Assembly: GCF_000635915.2 (NCBI RefSeq)
Contig: NZ_CP015614.1
Span: 2,323,501-2,387,500 of the forward strand
Direction of reading: 5' to 3'
Source of the DNA: Brevundimonas naejangsanensis
GTDB taxonomy: Bacteria > Pseudomonadota > Alphaproteobacteria > Caulobacterales > Caulobacteraceae
Length of the DNA: 64,000 bases
Part shown: positions 46,812 through 56,198 of the stretch, in pieces
How positions within the stretch are numbered: the first letter of the stretch is position 1
Layout: each line of letters begins with the position of its first letter
Notes under the pieces: generated by a model
Told to the model about the DNA's origin: nothing
Databases searched by the model: none
What the model saw: the letters and a program-made list of their open reading frames with translations, nothing else
Translations under genes and position numbers: made by a program

Positions 46812-49762
46812 TGCACCCCTCCCTTCTGCTCGGCGTCCGCTTCGGCCTCGGCCTCCTCAATGCGCGCGCGGCGCAGCGACTGGTGCGCCAGGGCGACCAG
46901 GATCAGCACGGTGGCGCCCACGACCAGGACCACGACGCCCAGATCGAACAGGACGGCGCTGGCCAGAGGGACGCGGCCCAGCAGCGGCAGGTCGGCGTAC
47001 TGGAAATAGGAGGTCAGGAAGGGCTGGTCGAAGATCCACCCCACGGCGCCGCTGGCCGCCGCAATCAGCAGGCCGACGCCGATCCAGATGATCGGGCGGA
47101 TCTCCAGCCGTTCCTCCACCCAGCGGGCGCCGGACGCCATATATTGCAGGATAAAGGCGATCGACAGCGCCACCCCCGCCGCGAAGCCCCCGCCCGGCAG
47201 GTCATGCCCGCGCAGGAACAGGTGCACCGCCAACAGGATGATGAAGGGGAAGAGCCAGCGCATCACCACGCCGGGAATCATCATGGTGTCGCTGAGGGTG
47301 TCACCCTCGCTGCGGCCCTCGCGGGCGCGGTCAGACGCATCCTGAACGCGCTTTTGTATCGGCTGGGACAGGCTGTCGCTGGCCGGCCGGAAGCGGCGCA
47401 GCAAGGCCAGCACCGTCAAGCCGACCACGCCCAGGACGGTGATCTCGCCGAAGGTGTCGAAGGCGCGGAAGTCGACCAGAATGACGTTGACGACGTTGCG
47501 GCCGCCGGCCTCCTCATAGGCCTTCTCGATAAAGAAGCGCGACACGCCCTCGACCGGCGGGCGCACCATGACGGCCCAGGAGATCAGCGCCACGCCCGCC
47601 CCGGCGAAGATGGCGATGCCCCGGTCCAGACGACGGCGCCAAAGCGCGCGGCGCCGCTCCGACTCAGGGACATGGATTTCGGCCAGCCGCTTGGGCAGCC
47701 AACGCAAGCCCAGCAGCAGCAGCACCGTCGTCACCACCTCGACCACAAGCTGCGTCAGGGCCAGATCCGGCGCCGACAGCCAGACGAAGGTCAGACAGCT
47801 GGCCAGCCCCGCCCCGCCCATCAGGATGACGGCCGCCAAGCGATGGTATTTGGCCTGCCAGGCGGCGGCCAGGGCGCAGGCGCCCCCCGCCAGCCACAGG
47901 GCGGCGAAGGCCAGGTTGTGCGCCTGGGGCACGCGGAACTCGGGCCAGGTCAACACGAAGCCGCCCGCCGCCGCCACGGCCCCCGACAGCAAGGCCGTCA
48001 GCAGGATCAGGCGCAACTGCGGCTGCAGGCGCTGCGCGCCCAGGTGGCGCACGATCCATTGCGACAGGTCCATCAACATGACCTGGGAGCGCTCGAACAG
48101 ATAGCCGCCGTTCAGCCGCTTCATGCCCCAGGGACCGCCGCGCGGATTGGCGTTCAGCGCCTTGCCGAAGACGACATAGAGGCCGATGCCGCCCGCCATG
48201 GCGATGACGCTGAGCAGCAGCGGCAGGTTGAAGCCGTGCCACAGGGCCAGGCTGTAATAGGGCAGGTCGAAGCCGAGCATGGTCACGGCCGCGCTGCGCA
48301 GGAAGGGGCCGACGGTGACCGCCGGGAAGACCCCGACCAGTAGACACAGGGCCACCAGCACCTCGACCGGACGCCGCATCCAGCCGGGCGGCTCGTGCGG
48401 GACGCGGTCCAGCTCAGTCGATGGCGGCCCGAAGAAGGTCGTGTGGATGAAGCGCAGCGAATACAAGACGCTGAAGGCGCTCGCCAGGGTCGCCAGCACC
48501 GGCAGGGCCTGGTTCAGCGCCGAGGTCTGAGTGCTGGCCAGGGCCTCGGCCAGGAACATCTCCTTGGACAGGAAACCGTTCAACAGGGGCACGCCCGCCA
48601 TGGCGGCGGCGGCGACCATGGCCAGGGTGGCGGTGATCGGCATGAAGCGGATCAAGCCGCTGAGCTTGCGCATGTCGCGCGACCCGGCCTCGTGGTCGAT
48701 GATGCCCGCCGCCATGAACAGCGAGGCCTTGAAGGTGGCGTGGTTGATGGTGTGGAAGATGGCCGCGATGGCGCCCAGGTCCGATCCCAGCCCCAGCAAC
48801 AGGCAGATCAGGCCCAGGTGGCTGATGGTCGAATAGGCCAGCAGGCCCTTCAGGTCGTGCTGGAAAATGGCGCACCAGGCGCCGACCAGCAGGGTCGTCA
48901 GGCCCAGGCCGCCGACCACGAAATACCACATCTCGGTCTCGCCGAAGACGGGCCAGAACCGCATCAGCAGGAAGACGCCCGCCTTCACCATCGTCGCCGA
49001 GTGCAGATAGGCGCTGACCGGCGTCGGGGCCGCCATCGCGCGCGGCAGCCAGATGTGGAACGGGAACTGGGCGCTCTTGGTCAGTGCCCCGATCAGGATC
49101 AGCCCCAGGGCGACCGGGTAGATCGGGCTGGCCAGGATGACGTCGCGCGCGGCGATGACGGCGTCCAGCTCATAGCTGCCGACGATGCGGCCGATCAGGA
49201 TCATGCCGACCAGCAGGGCCACCCCGCCGGTGGCCGTGATGGTCAGCGCCATCCGGGCGCCCTCGCGCGCCGAGGCGTTCTGGTGCCAGTAGCCGATCAA
49301 CAGGAAGGAAAAGAGGCTGGTCAGCTCCCAGAAGACCACCAGCTGAATCAGATTGCCCGACAGCACCACGCCCTGCATCGCGCCCATGAAGGCCAGCAGG
49401 AAGGAGAAGAAGCGCGGCACCGGGTCCTTCGGCGACATGTAGTAGCGCGCATAAAGCACCACGAGCGCGCCGATCCCCAGGATCAGGGCGCTGAACACCC
49501 ATGACAGGCCGTCCAGGCGAATCGTAAGGTTCACCCCCAGGGACGGCAGCCACGCCAGCGTCAGCTTCAACACCTCCCCGTCCTGGAACCGCGGCCAGAG
49601 CACCGCCAGACAGCCGACGCTGATCAGGGCGATGATCCACGACAGAATGGCCGCAGAGGTCCGCGCGTGACGCGGCAGCCCCGAGGCGATCATGGCCCCG
49701 ATGAAGGGCAGGACGAGAATGACGAGCAGGAGGAAGCTGGCTGGCACGGGCGTGTCGATCAT
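46808..49762 (-). CDS. mnhA: Mrp-type Na+/H+ antiporter, fused subunits A and B
   Basis: 984 residues. The MrpA part (about 1-770) is NuoL-like with FWELTSLFSFLLIGYW, HIWLPRAMAAPTPVSAYLHSATMVKAG and a DUF4040-type end; the MrpB domain (about 800-970) follows with RWLFPFIILLAVHLFLRGHDLPGGGF. Fusion of A and B is usual in proteobacterial Pha/Mrp systems. The seven-subunit function is thus encoded by six genes in strict ATGA overlap, exchanging Na+ or K+ for protons in the inner membrane. The promoter must lie in 49763-50057. Confidence 0.94.
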   Translation of the reverse strand: MIDTPVPASFLLLVILVLPFIGAMIASGLPRHARTSAAILSWIIALISVGCLAVLWPRFQDGEVLKLTLAWLPSLGVNLTIRLDGLSWVFSALILGIGALVVLYARYYMSPKDPVPRFFSFLLAFMGAMQGVVLSGNLIQLVVFWELTSLFSFLLIGYWHQNASAREGARMALTITATGGVALLVGMILIGRIVGSYELDAVIAARDVILASPIYPVALGLILIGALTKSAQFPFHIWLPRAMAAPTPVSAYLHSATMVKAGVFLLMRFWPVFGETEMWYFVVGGLGLTTLLVGAWCAIFQHDLKGLLAYSTISHLGLICLLLGLGSDLGAIAAIFHTINHATFKASLFMAAGIIDHEAGSRDMRKLSGLIRFMPITATLAMVAAAAMAGVPLLNGFLSKEMFLAEALASTQTSALNQALPVLATLASAFSVLYSLRFIHTTFFGPPSTELDRVPHEPPGWMRRPVEVLVALCLLVGVFPAVTVGPFLRSAAVTMLGFDLPYYSLALWHGFNLPLLLSVIAMAGGIGLYVVFGKALNANPRGGPWGMKRLNGGYLFERSQVMLMDLSQWIVRHLGAQRLQPQLRLILLTALLSGAVAAAGGFVLTWPEFRVPQAHNLAFAALWLAGGACALAAAWQAKYHRLAAVILMGGAGLASCLTFVWLSAPDLALTQLVVEVVTTVLLLLGLRWLPKRLAEIHVPESERRRALWRRRLDRGIAIFAGAGVALISWAVMVRPPVEGVSRFFIEKAYEEAGGRNVVNVILVDFRAFDTFGEITVLGVVGLTVLALLRRFRPASDSLSQPIQKRVQDASDRAREGRSEGDTLSDTMMIPGVVMRWLFPFIILLAVHLFLRGHDLPGGGFAAGVALSIAFILQYMASGARWVEERLEIRPIIWIGVGLLIAAASGAVGWIFDQPFLTSYFQYADLPLLGRVPLASAVLFDLGVVVLVVGATVLILVALAHQSLRRARIEEAEAEADAEQKGGVQ

Positions 49763-50057
49763 CTCCGATAGGTTGTGGGACGGCGCCCGAAAGACTGCGG
49801 ATCGCGCCTTTTCGTTTTGCCAGACTTTTTCCTAAGGGAAATGACGCCCTTGCGTCAAAGCGACGAGTTGGCGCGATTGTGACCGTAGCAGGAGCGGTTC
49901 GGCCATCGCCTTGCCGCAGCGCCGCGACCTCACGGCCGGTTTAGCCGTGGATCGCCTCAACCAGGAACAGACTCGAGCCAGGGCGACGAACGCCTGCGGG
50001 GCTGTACGGTACGGCCCGGTCTCGCCCCTTCGCCACGCCATCGGCGCCCTCGGAATC
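49763..50057. other. Gap upstream of the mnh operon
   Basis: 295 bases between the mnhA start and the end of the FAD oxidoreductase gene. It must contain the mnh promoter. I see no convincing -35/-10 pair, RNA gene or terminator; open frames across it are continuations of shadows from the oxidoreductase gene. Confidence 0.5.
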
Positions 50058-51308
50058 TCAGCCGAAGCGCTCGATCTTAAGAGCCTCGGTCCAGGCAGGC
50101 GCGGGGCGGCCCAGCGCCATCTGCTCGATGATCTCCGCCGTCCGCGCCGCCGTCGTCAGGCCCAGATGCTGGTGACCGAAGGCGTAGTGCACCTGAGGGT
50201 GAGCGTTCAGCCGTCCGATGGCGGGCAGATAGTCCGGCAGAGTCGGCCGAGGGCCGCACCACCGGTCAGGCTGGGCCGAGAAGGCCACGCCCAGGTCGCG
50301 CAGATGCGCCTCGATGCTGCGCCACTTGCGCGGATCGGGCCGGGCGGACGGGGCGCCGAACTCGACATGGCTGGAGGCGCGCAGGCCCCCGTCGAAGCGG
50401 GCGACCGCCAGGGCCCGGTCCTCGAACACGGTCAGAGGCAGGTCGTCCGGCCAGTCGTGCTGGGCCGACTGCACCGAATAGCCCCGCTCGCCGATCAGAG
50501 CCGCCCGCGCGCCCAGAGGCCGCATCAGGCGCTCCGACCAGGCCCCGGCCGCGACCACGACGCGATCGGCGTCGATGACTGTTCCGTCCGACAGGGCGAC
50601 CTCGGCGGCGTTGGCCACGTGCCGGATGGCGGCGGCATCGGCGTGGACCGTCTGCCCGCCTTTGGCGGCGAAGGCGGCCAGTAGGGCGTCGCGCACCGCC
50701 TGCGGCTCGCTGACCTGACCCGTGCCGGTGAACCGGATGCCGCCCGCCGGACGCTGACGCAGGACGGCGTCATAGGCGGCCAGTTCCTCCGCCTCCATCA
50801 CGCGGAAGCGCGCCCCGCCGGTGCGCGCGGCGCTCCAGCCGGCCAGCCCGCGCCGGGCCGCATCGGGCGTGGACCAGACCACCGAATGGCCCGTCGCCCG
50901 GATCAGGCTCTCGGGCGCCTGGGCCAGAGCGGCCAGACGCATCCAGGCGCCGACCGGATCGTCCAGCAGATGCGCCAGAACCTCGGCCCCGTGAGCGACC
51001 GCCGCCGGTCGAGACGCCGCCAGGAACCGCAGCGCCCAGGGTCCCCACAGCGACGCATCGCGCGCTCGAAAATCGAGCGGCCCGCCAAAAGCGAACAGCC
51101 GCCCCACGGCGCCCTTGAGGGTCGCAGGCGAGGGCATGGGCTCGCATTGCTCGGCGGCGATGTGGCCGATGTTGCCGAAGGAGGCGCCGCGTCGCGAGTC
51201 GCCCCGGTCGATCAGCGTCGTCTCAAAACCGGCCGCCTGAAGGCGAAGCGCCGTCGCCGCCCCCACCAGCCCCCCGCCGACGACGGCCCAGCGCCGGGCT
51301 GTCATCAT
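50058..51308 (-). CDS. FAD-dependent D-amino acid oxidoreductase, probable D-hydroxyproline dehydrogenase
   Basis: 416 residues. The DadA/DAO fold begins ARRWAVVGGGLVGAATALRLQAAG (FAD dinucleotide motif); VVVAAGAWSERLMRPLGARAAL and PTLPDYLPAIGRL are characteristic later motifs. Such enzymes oxidise D-amino acids to imino acids and feed electrons to the respiratory chain. Because an epimerase and a DapA-type enzyme are nearby, I infer it takes cis-4-hydroxy-D-proline to pyrroline-4-hydroxy-2-carboxylate. Overlaps the peptidase gene by 4 bases. Confidence 0.82.
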   Translation of the reverse strand: MMTARRWAVVGGGLVGAATALRLQAAGFETTLIDRGDSRRGASFGNIGHIAAEQCEPMPSPATLKGAVGRLFAFGGPLDFRARDASLWGPWALRFLAASRPAAVAHGAEVLAHLLDDPVGAWMRLAALAQAPESLIRATGHSVVWSTPDAARRGLAGWSAARTGGARFRVMEAEELAAYDAVLRQRPAGGIRFTGTGQVSEPQAVRDALLAAFAAKGGQTVHADAAAIRHVANAAEVALSDGTVIDADRVVVAAGAWSERLMRPLGARAALIGERGYSVQSAQHDWPDDLPLTVFEDRALAVARFDGGLRASSHVEFGAPSARPDPRKWRSIEAHLRDLGVAFSAQPDRWCGPRPTLPDYLPAIGRLNAHPQVHYAFGHQHLGLTTAARTAEIIEQMALGRPAPAWTEALKIERFG

Positions 51309-52474
51309 GCCGCCGCGTCCTCTCCGAACGGGTCGTCCAGACTATGCGACGGCTCGGTGAACCAGACCGGCCCGGCCTCGGTCATGTAGAAATGGTCTTC
51401 GAGGCGCACGCCATACCGGCCGGGAATGACCAGCATCGGCTCGTTCGAGAAGCACATGCCGGGCGCCAGCGGCGTAACATCGCTGCGCACCAGATTGGGC
51501 GCTTCGTGAATGTCCAGACCGATGCCGTGGCCGGTGCGGTGGGGCAGGCCCGGCAGGCGGTAGTCTGGGCCATACCCGAGGCCGGTCAGATAATCCCGCG
51601 CGGCGGCGTCCACGCTGGCGCAGGGGGCGCCCAGGGCCGCGGCGGCGAAGGCGCGGGCCTGCGCTTCCTTCTCATGCGCCCAGACGCGGCGGAAGTCCTC
51701 CGTCGGCTGGCCGAAGACATAGGTGCGGGTGATGTCCGAGTGATAACCGTCCACCAGGGTCCCGGTGTCGATCAGCACCACATCATCCGCCGCCAGGGCG
51801 CGGTCGCCCTCGCCCCCGTGCGGCAGGCAGGTGTCGTCGTCGAAGGAGACCAGGCAGAACCAGGACCCGCCCTCGCCGCCAAGGGCGCGATGTTCGGCGT
51901 CGATGAAGTCCTTGACCTCGGAGGTGAGGACGCCCGCTTTCAGCCAGTGGCGGGTGCGGCGCTGGACCTCCAGAGTGATGGCCTTGGCGCGGGTCAGAAG
52001 GGCGATCTCGGCCGCCGATTTGATGCTGCGCTGGGCGACGATGAGCGGGCCGCCGTCCGTGACGCGCTCGGCCCCCAGAACGCGGCTGAGGCCCAGCCAG
52101 ATGAAGGCCGCCGCCTGATCGTCGATCGCCAGCACGCCGCCCTCGGGAAGGCTGGCCGCCGCCAGGGCATAGGGGCTTTCTTCCTCTTCCCAGGTTAGGA
52201 TGTCGCCCGCGACAGCCCCCGCCGTCAGCCCAGCCACCTTGTCCAGCTCAAACCGGGGACAGATGTACTGGACCCGGCCGTCGGCATGGATCAGCGCGCC
52301 GGTCAGCCGCTCGGACGGATGCCAGTCCAGTCCCGTATAATAACGCAGCGACGCCGTGGGCCCGACCAGCAGGGCCGCCAGCCCATCGGCTCTCAATCGC
52401 GCGGCCAGGGCGGCGACGCGATCCTGTCGTTCGGCGACGGTGATGGGCGGGGCGCTGGGCGGAAGAAAGGTCAT
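51305..52474 (-). CDS. M24 family Xaa-Pro peptidase
   Basis: 389 residues. An N-terminal creatinase-like domain (about 1-150) precedes the pita-bread metallopeptidase domain. Metal ligands are visible in VLIDTGTLVDGYHSDITRT (two Asp), TGHGIGLDIHE (His), FSNEP (Glu) and VRLEDHF (Glu). It should cleave peptides before proline or hydroxyproline, fitting a role in supplying hydroxyproline. Coupled by an ATGA overlap to the FAD oxidoreductase. A candidate GntR operator lies 4 bases upstream of the ATG and no Shine-Dalgarno is seen. Confidence 0.88.
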   Translation of the reverse strand: MTFLPPSAPPITVAERQDRVAALAARLRADGLAALLVGPTASLRYYTGLDWHPSERLTGALIHADGRVQYICPRFELDKVAGLTAGAVAGDILTWEEEESPYALAAASLPEGGVLAIDDQAAAFIWLGLSRVLGAERVTDGGPLIVAQRSIKSAAEIALLTRAKAITLEVQRRTRHWLKAGVLTSEVKDFIDAEHRALGGEGGSWFCLVSFDDDTCLPHGGEGDRALAADDVVLIDTGTLVDGYHSDITRTYVFGQPTEDFRRVWAHEKEAQARAFAAAALGAPCASVDAAARDYLTGLGYGPDYRLPGLPHRTGHGIGLDIHEAPNLVRSDVTPLAPGMCFSNEPMLVIPGRYGVRLEDHFYMTEAGPVWFTEPSHSLDDPFGEDAAA

Positions 52475-52477
52475 GGC

Positions 52478-52500
52478 TCGTATGTATATTGTATCTGATT
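52478..52500. promoter_or_regulatory. Candidate GntR operator between peptidase and TSUP genes
   Basis: An AT-rich TCGTATGTATATTGTATC begins at 52479, in a GC-rich setting, between the divergent peptidase and TSUP genes. Its reverse complement shares ATACA-x-TATA with the site at 56199 and the CGTAT core with the palindrome at 57350. Confidence 0.5.
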
Positions 52501-52572
52501 TCTAGTCATGTTTTCTTTCATTCCTCGGATCGCTCGTAAAGGGCGGCGAGGACCTCGGGGGAGGGAAACATC

Positions 52573-53451
52573 ATGATTATAGCCGTTCTGCTGACGGCGC
52601 TGGCGCTGCTGGCCGCCTTTTACGCCGTCCAACTGGTCCGCACCGCCAAGGCGCGCGGAGCGTTGAAACCCAAGGCGGAAGGCATAGCCATCGGCGCGGT
52701 CGCCAACTTCTTCGATGCGCTGGGCATCGGCTCCTTTGCGCCGACCACGGCCTGGCTGCGGTTCCGCAAACTGGTGCCCGACAGCTTTCTTCCGGCCGTG
52801 CTGAACGCCGGCCACTGCCTGCCGACGGTCATGCAGGGGCTGGTCTTCATGAAGCTGATCCAGGTCGATCCGGTGCTGCTGATCGCCTGTATCGCCGCCT
52901 CCATCCTGGGGGCGGTCATCGGCGCGCCCATCGTGCTGCGTCTGCCGGTGCGCGCGGTTCAGATCGTGGTCGGCGCGGCCCTGCTGATCGCCGCCGCCCT
53001 GTACGCCATGACCAATCTGAACCTGATGCCTGCGGGCGGAGAGGCGGTCGCCCTGGACGGCAACCTGTTCCTGATCGCCGTCCTGGCCCATGTGCTGATG
53101 GGCGCCCTGATGAGCTTCGGCATCGGGCTTTATGCGCCTTCGCTGATCATGCTCAGCCTGATGGGCATGAACCCCACGGCGGCCTTCCCGATCATGATGG
53201 GCGCCTGCGCCTTCCTGATGCCGGTGTCGAGCCTGCGCTTCATCAAGAGCGAACGCATCGATCTGCGGCTGGTGCTGGGGATGGCCATCGGGGGGATACC
53301 GGCGGTGCTGCTGGCCGCCTTCGTCATCACCTCCCTGCCGCTGACGGTGCTGCGCTGGGGCGTGGTGGTGGTGGTGCTCTACGCCGCCGTCAATCTGTTG
53401 ATGACCGCCCTGAAGGCCCGTCAGCAGCCCGTCCCGGTCGAACAGGGCTGA
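52573..53451 (+). CDS. TSUP family membrane permease in the hydroxyproline locus
   Basis: 292 residues, about eight membrane helices. The paired motifs GAVANFFDALGIGSFAPTTAW and MGALMSFGIGLYAPSLIML are the family's two halves. A strong GGGGGAGGG precedes the ATG. Its operator-sharing position opposite the peptidase suggests transport of a substrate or product of the pathway; TSUP members are better known for sulfur anions, so the cargo is uncertain. Confidence 0.83.
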   Translation: MIIAVLLTALALLAAFYAVQLVRTAKARGALKPKAEGIAIGAVANFFDALGIGSFAPTTAWLRFRKLVPDSFLPAVLNAGHCLPTVMQGLVFMKLIQVDPVLLIACIAASILGAVIGAPIVLRLPVRAVQIVVGAALLIAAALYAMTNLNLMPAGGEAVALDGNLFLIAVLAHVLMGALMSFGIGLYAPSLIMLSLMGMNPTAAFPIMMGACAFLMPVSSLRFIKSERIDLRLVLGMAIGGIPAVLLAAFVITSLPLTVLRWGVVVVVLYAAVNLLMTALKARQQPVPVEQG

Positions 53452-53455
53452 GGCT

Positions 53456-53492
53456 GCGCCGGGCAAGGTTGTCGATCAGCCTTGCCCGGCGC
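53456..53492. terminator. Hairpin between convergent TSUP and gntR genes
   Basis: A perfect 13-bp stem (GCGCCGGGCAAGG with its complement at 53480-53492), 11-base loop, no T-run on either strand. It lies 4 bases after the TSUP stop and spans the gntR stop. Likely a bidirectional terminator or mRNA end-stabiliser. Confidence 0.55.
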
Positions 53493-54153
53493 CCTGCGCG
53501 AACTCCTCGCGCAGGTCGGACAGGGTGTGCTGCAGGTGGTCGGCCACCAGACGGCGCACCTTATCGGCGTCGCGGGCCAGCCAGGCCTGAAGGATGTCCT
53601 GGTGTTCGGCTTCGGCCGTCAGATGGCGCCCCTTGTGCTCAAGATGCTTGCGCACATAGCGATCGGCCATGACGTGGAGGCGGGTGGTGATTTCCGCGGT
53701 CAGGGCGCGCTTGCCCGGCTGCACCAGAGCCATGTGGAAGGCGCGGTTCAGAGGGCCGACCGTCGGCATCCCTCCAGCCGCCGCCGCATTCAATTGCGCC
53801 AGCACCTGCAGAGCCTCGTCCTGCCGGGCCTCATCCGCGACGAGGCAGGCCTCGGCCGCCGCGTCCGGCTCCAGCTTGAGGCGAAGTTCGAAGATCTCCT
53901 CCACCTCGGCCGCGCTCATGCCGCGCGCGAAGAAGCCCCGGTTGGGGTGCGACACCACAAGTCCGTCCTGCTCCAGCCGCACAAGCGCTTCGCGCAGAGG
54001 AATCTTTGAGACGTTCAGGTCGGCCGCCAGGGCGTCCTGCCGGATCGGCACGTCAGGCGCGATCGCCCCCGACAGGATCATGTCGCGCACGACCTCCATC
54101 AGGCGGTCGGACAGGGTGCGGACTTCAAACGGAGATGCGGCCATGCGGTTCAT
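53476..54153 (-). CDS. GntR family regulator (FadR/FCD subfamily)
   Basis: 225 residues. The N-terminal winged helix contains AALAADLNVSKIPLREALVRLEQDGLV in slightly varied form (DALAADLNVSKIPLREALV), and the FCD ligand domain (about 85-215) has EIFELRLKLEPDAA and the metal/ligand histidines in NRAFHMAL and EHQDILQAWL. It probably controls the surrounding catabolic genes through the three CGTAT-type sites. Its ATG lies only 8 bases past the 3' edge of an intrinsic terminator, and no Shine-Dalgarno is seen. Confidence 0.87.
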   Translation of the reverse strand: MNRMAASPFEVRTLSDRLMEVVRDMILSGAIAPDVPIRQDALAADLNVSKIPLREALVRLEQDGLVVSHPNRGFFARGMSAAEVEEIFELRLKLEPDAAAEACLVADEARQDEALQVLAQLNAAAAGGMPTVGPLNRAFHMALVQPGKRALTAEITTRLHVMADRYVRKHLEHKGRHLTAEAEHQDILQAWLARDADKVRRLVADHLQHTLSDLREEFAQGAGQG

Positions 54154-54160
54154 CGAGTCG

Positions 54161-54192
54161 AAAAAGGCTGGGCCGGTCGCCCGGCCCAGCCA
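54161..54192 (-). terminator. Intrinsic terminator after the epimerase gene, directly before gntR
   Basis: On the minus strand, an 11-bp stem (GGCTGGGCCGG with CCGGCCCAGCC, loop GCGA) is followed by TTTTT. It lies 37 bases past the epimerase stop and ends 8 bases before the gntR ATG. Confidence 0.85.
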
Positions 54193-54228
54193 TAACGTGC
54201 GCCGTGCGCAATTACGACGGCAAGTCGC

Positions 54229-55227
54229 TCAGACGACCTGGAAGCCGGCCCAGAAGGGATCCTTGCGGTCCACCCAGATGGTGTTGAAGCCGGTGGCGAC
54301 CGCCGAACCCTCGATCGAGGGCACGATGGCCTTGTGGTCGCCCACGGTCGTTTCAGCTTCGACCCGGCCGATGAACCGGCTGCAGATGTAGCTTTCGTGG
54401 ACGAAGGCGTCGCCGACCTTCAGCCGTCCCTTGGCGTGCAGATGGGCCAGCCGCGCCGAGGTGCCGGTGCCGCAGGGGCTGCGGTCGATGGCCTTGTCGC
54501 CATAGAAGACGGCGTTGCGGCCGTCGGCGCCCTCGCCCTTGGGCTTGTCGGCCCACAGGACGTGGCTGACGCCGTTGATCGAAGGCTCGTCCGGGTGCAC
54601 CGGATGGAAGGCCGCCCGCACCCGGTCGCGCACCAGACCGCTCAGTTCGATGATGCGGCTGGCGCCCAGGTCGTCGAGGCCCGTGTAGGCGCCCTGCGGT
54701 TCGACGATGGCGTAGTAGTTGCCGCCGTAGGACACGTCCACGCTCAGCGGGCCGAGGCCCGGCACGTCGATCTCGATGCCTTGCGCCGCCAGATAGGCCG
54801 GCACGTTGCGGATGCGCACCGAGGTCACCTTATCGCCCTCAGTCTCATAGGCGATGTCCAGAACGCCCGCAGGGACCTCGATCTTCAGCCGGCCCGGGGT
54901 GCACGGCCGGATCAGGCCATGCTCCAGCCCGAAGGTGATCATGCCGATCGTCCCGTGGCCGCACATGGGCAGGCAGCCGCTGGTCTCGATGAACAGGATG
55001 CCCGCGTCCGCATCCGGCAGGGTCGGCGGATACAGGAAGCCGCCGCTCATCATGTCGTGGCCGCGCGGCTCGAAACACAAGGAGGTGCGGATCCAGTCGT
55101 AGCGGCTCAGGAAATCGAGCCGCCGCTCGGCCATGCTGGCCCCTGACAACAGGGGCGCGCCGCCGGCGACCAGGCGAACCGGGTTGCCGGCGGTATGACC
55201 GTCGATGCAGAAAAAGACGTCGCGCAT
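54229..55227 (-). CDS. 4-hydroxyproline 2-epimerase (proline racemase family)
   Basis: 332 residues. Both catalytic cysteines are present: C89 in CLPMCGHGTIG and C252 in IDRSPCGTGTSARL. That pair marks racemases/epimerases, while the related hydroxyproline dehydratases have Thr at the second site. The enzyme should convert trans-4-hydroxy-L-proline to cis-4-hydroxy-D-proline. GGAG precedes the ATG; 12 bases separate it from the upstream DapA-family gene, so they are co-transcribed. Confidence 0.88.
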   Translation of the reverse strand: MRDVFFCIDGHTAGNPVRLVAGGAPLLSGASMAERRLDFLSRYDWIRTSLCFEPRGHDMMSGGFLYPPTLPDADAGILFIETSGCLPMCGHGTIGMITFGLEHGLIRPCTPGRLKIEVPAGVLDIAYETEGDKVTSVRIRNVPAYLAAQGIEIDVPGLGPLSVDVSYGGNYYAIVEPQGAYTGLDDLGASRIIELSGLVRDRVRAAFHPVHPDEPSINGVSHVLWADKPKGEGADGRNAVFYGDKAIDRSPCGTGTSARLAHLHAKGRLKVGDAFVHESYICSRFIGRVEAETTVGDHKAIVPSIEGSAVATGFNTIWVDRKDPFWAGFQVV

Positions 55228-55239
55228 CTGGGCTCCGGG

Positions 55240-56169
55240 TCAGGTGATCTTGGTGGCCTTGCCCGAGCCGATCGGGCGCGTTTCCGCCGCCTTTTCGACC
55301 ATGGCGATGACCTCGGCGCGGCGGGCGCCGGCCAGCGGCATGCGCGGCATGCGGACCCGTTCGTGACCGCGACCCATGATCATCTCGGACAGTTTGATCG
55401 ACTGGACCAGATCCGCAACCGAATCCAGGTGAAGCAGCGGCATGAACCAGCGATAGATCTCAAGGGCGCGGGCGATGTCGCCGGCCTGAACCGCCTTGAC
55501 CAGGGCCACCGACTCTTCGGGGAAGGCGTTGGTCAGGCCCGAGACCCAGCCCTTGGCGCCCAGGATCATGCCTTCCAGCGCCACGTCGTCCAGGCCGACC
55601 ATGACCGAGTAGCGGTCGCCCAGCTCGTTGAAGATGTCGGTGATGCGGCGCGAGTCCGGGGCGCTTTCCTTCAGGGCGACGATGTTCGGCACGTCGGACA
55701 GACGGCGCAGATCATCGTTATTCAGCGTCTGACGATACATCAGCGGGTTGTTGTACAGCATGTTCGGCAGGGCGCTGGCGGCGGCCACGGCGCGGAAGTG
55801 CGCCTCGAGCTCCGCCGACGTCGGCACATAGACCATGGCCGGCAGCACCATCAGGGCGTCCACCCCGATGTCTTCGGCGTCCTTGGCGTAGGCCTCGGCC
55901 CGCGCCGTGGTCAGTTCGCTGACCCCGGTGATGATCGGCACGCGGCCGTCCACGACCTCGACCGCCGCCTTCAGGACCGCGCGCTTTTCTTCGGGCTCCA
56001 GCGAGTTGTTCTCGCCCACGGTGCCCATGACGATGATGGCGTCGACGCCATCACGGATCAGGCCGTCCAGAACCTTTTGGGTGGAGTCGAAGTCGACCCC
56101 CAGGCTCTCATTGAACTGCGTGGTGGCCGCCGGAATCACCCCTGTCCAATCCAACTTCATTCCCGCCAT
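55240..56169 (-). CDS. DapA-family lyase, probable pyrroline-4-hydroxy-2-carboxylate deaminase
   Basis: 309 residues, a DHDPS-type barrel. Schiff-base lysine K167 (NIVALKESAPD) and Y139 (MLYNNPLMY) are present, with VMGTVGENNSL as the phosphate-loop equivalent. In hydroxyproline pathways this family deaminates pyrroline-4-hydroxy-2-carboxylate to 2-oxoglutarate semialdehyde; the adjacent epimerase argues for that role over true DapA. GGGAGGGAG lies upstream of the ATG at 56169. The next enzyme, 2-oxoglutarate semialdehyde dehydrogenase, is not in the window. Confidence 0.83.
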   Translation of the reverse strand: MAGMKLDWTGVIPAATTQFNESLGVDFDSTQKVLDGLIRDGVDAIIVMGTVGENNSLEPEEKRAVLKAAVEVVDGRVPIITGVSELTTARAEAYAKDAEDIGVDALMVLPAMVYVPTSAELEAHFRAVAAASALPNMLYNNPLMYRQTLNNDDLRRLSDVPNIVALKESAPDSRRITDIFNELGDRYSVMVGLDDVALEGMILGAKGWVSGLTNAFPEESVALVKAVQAGDIARALEIYRWFMPLLHLDSVADLVQSIKLSEMIMGRGHERVRMPRMPLAGARRAEVIAMVEKAAETRPIGSGKATKIT

Positions 56170-56198
56170 GTGCTGCTCCCTCCCGAGCTTGCTTATTT

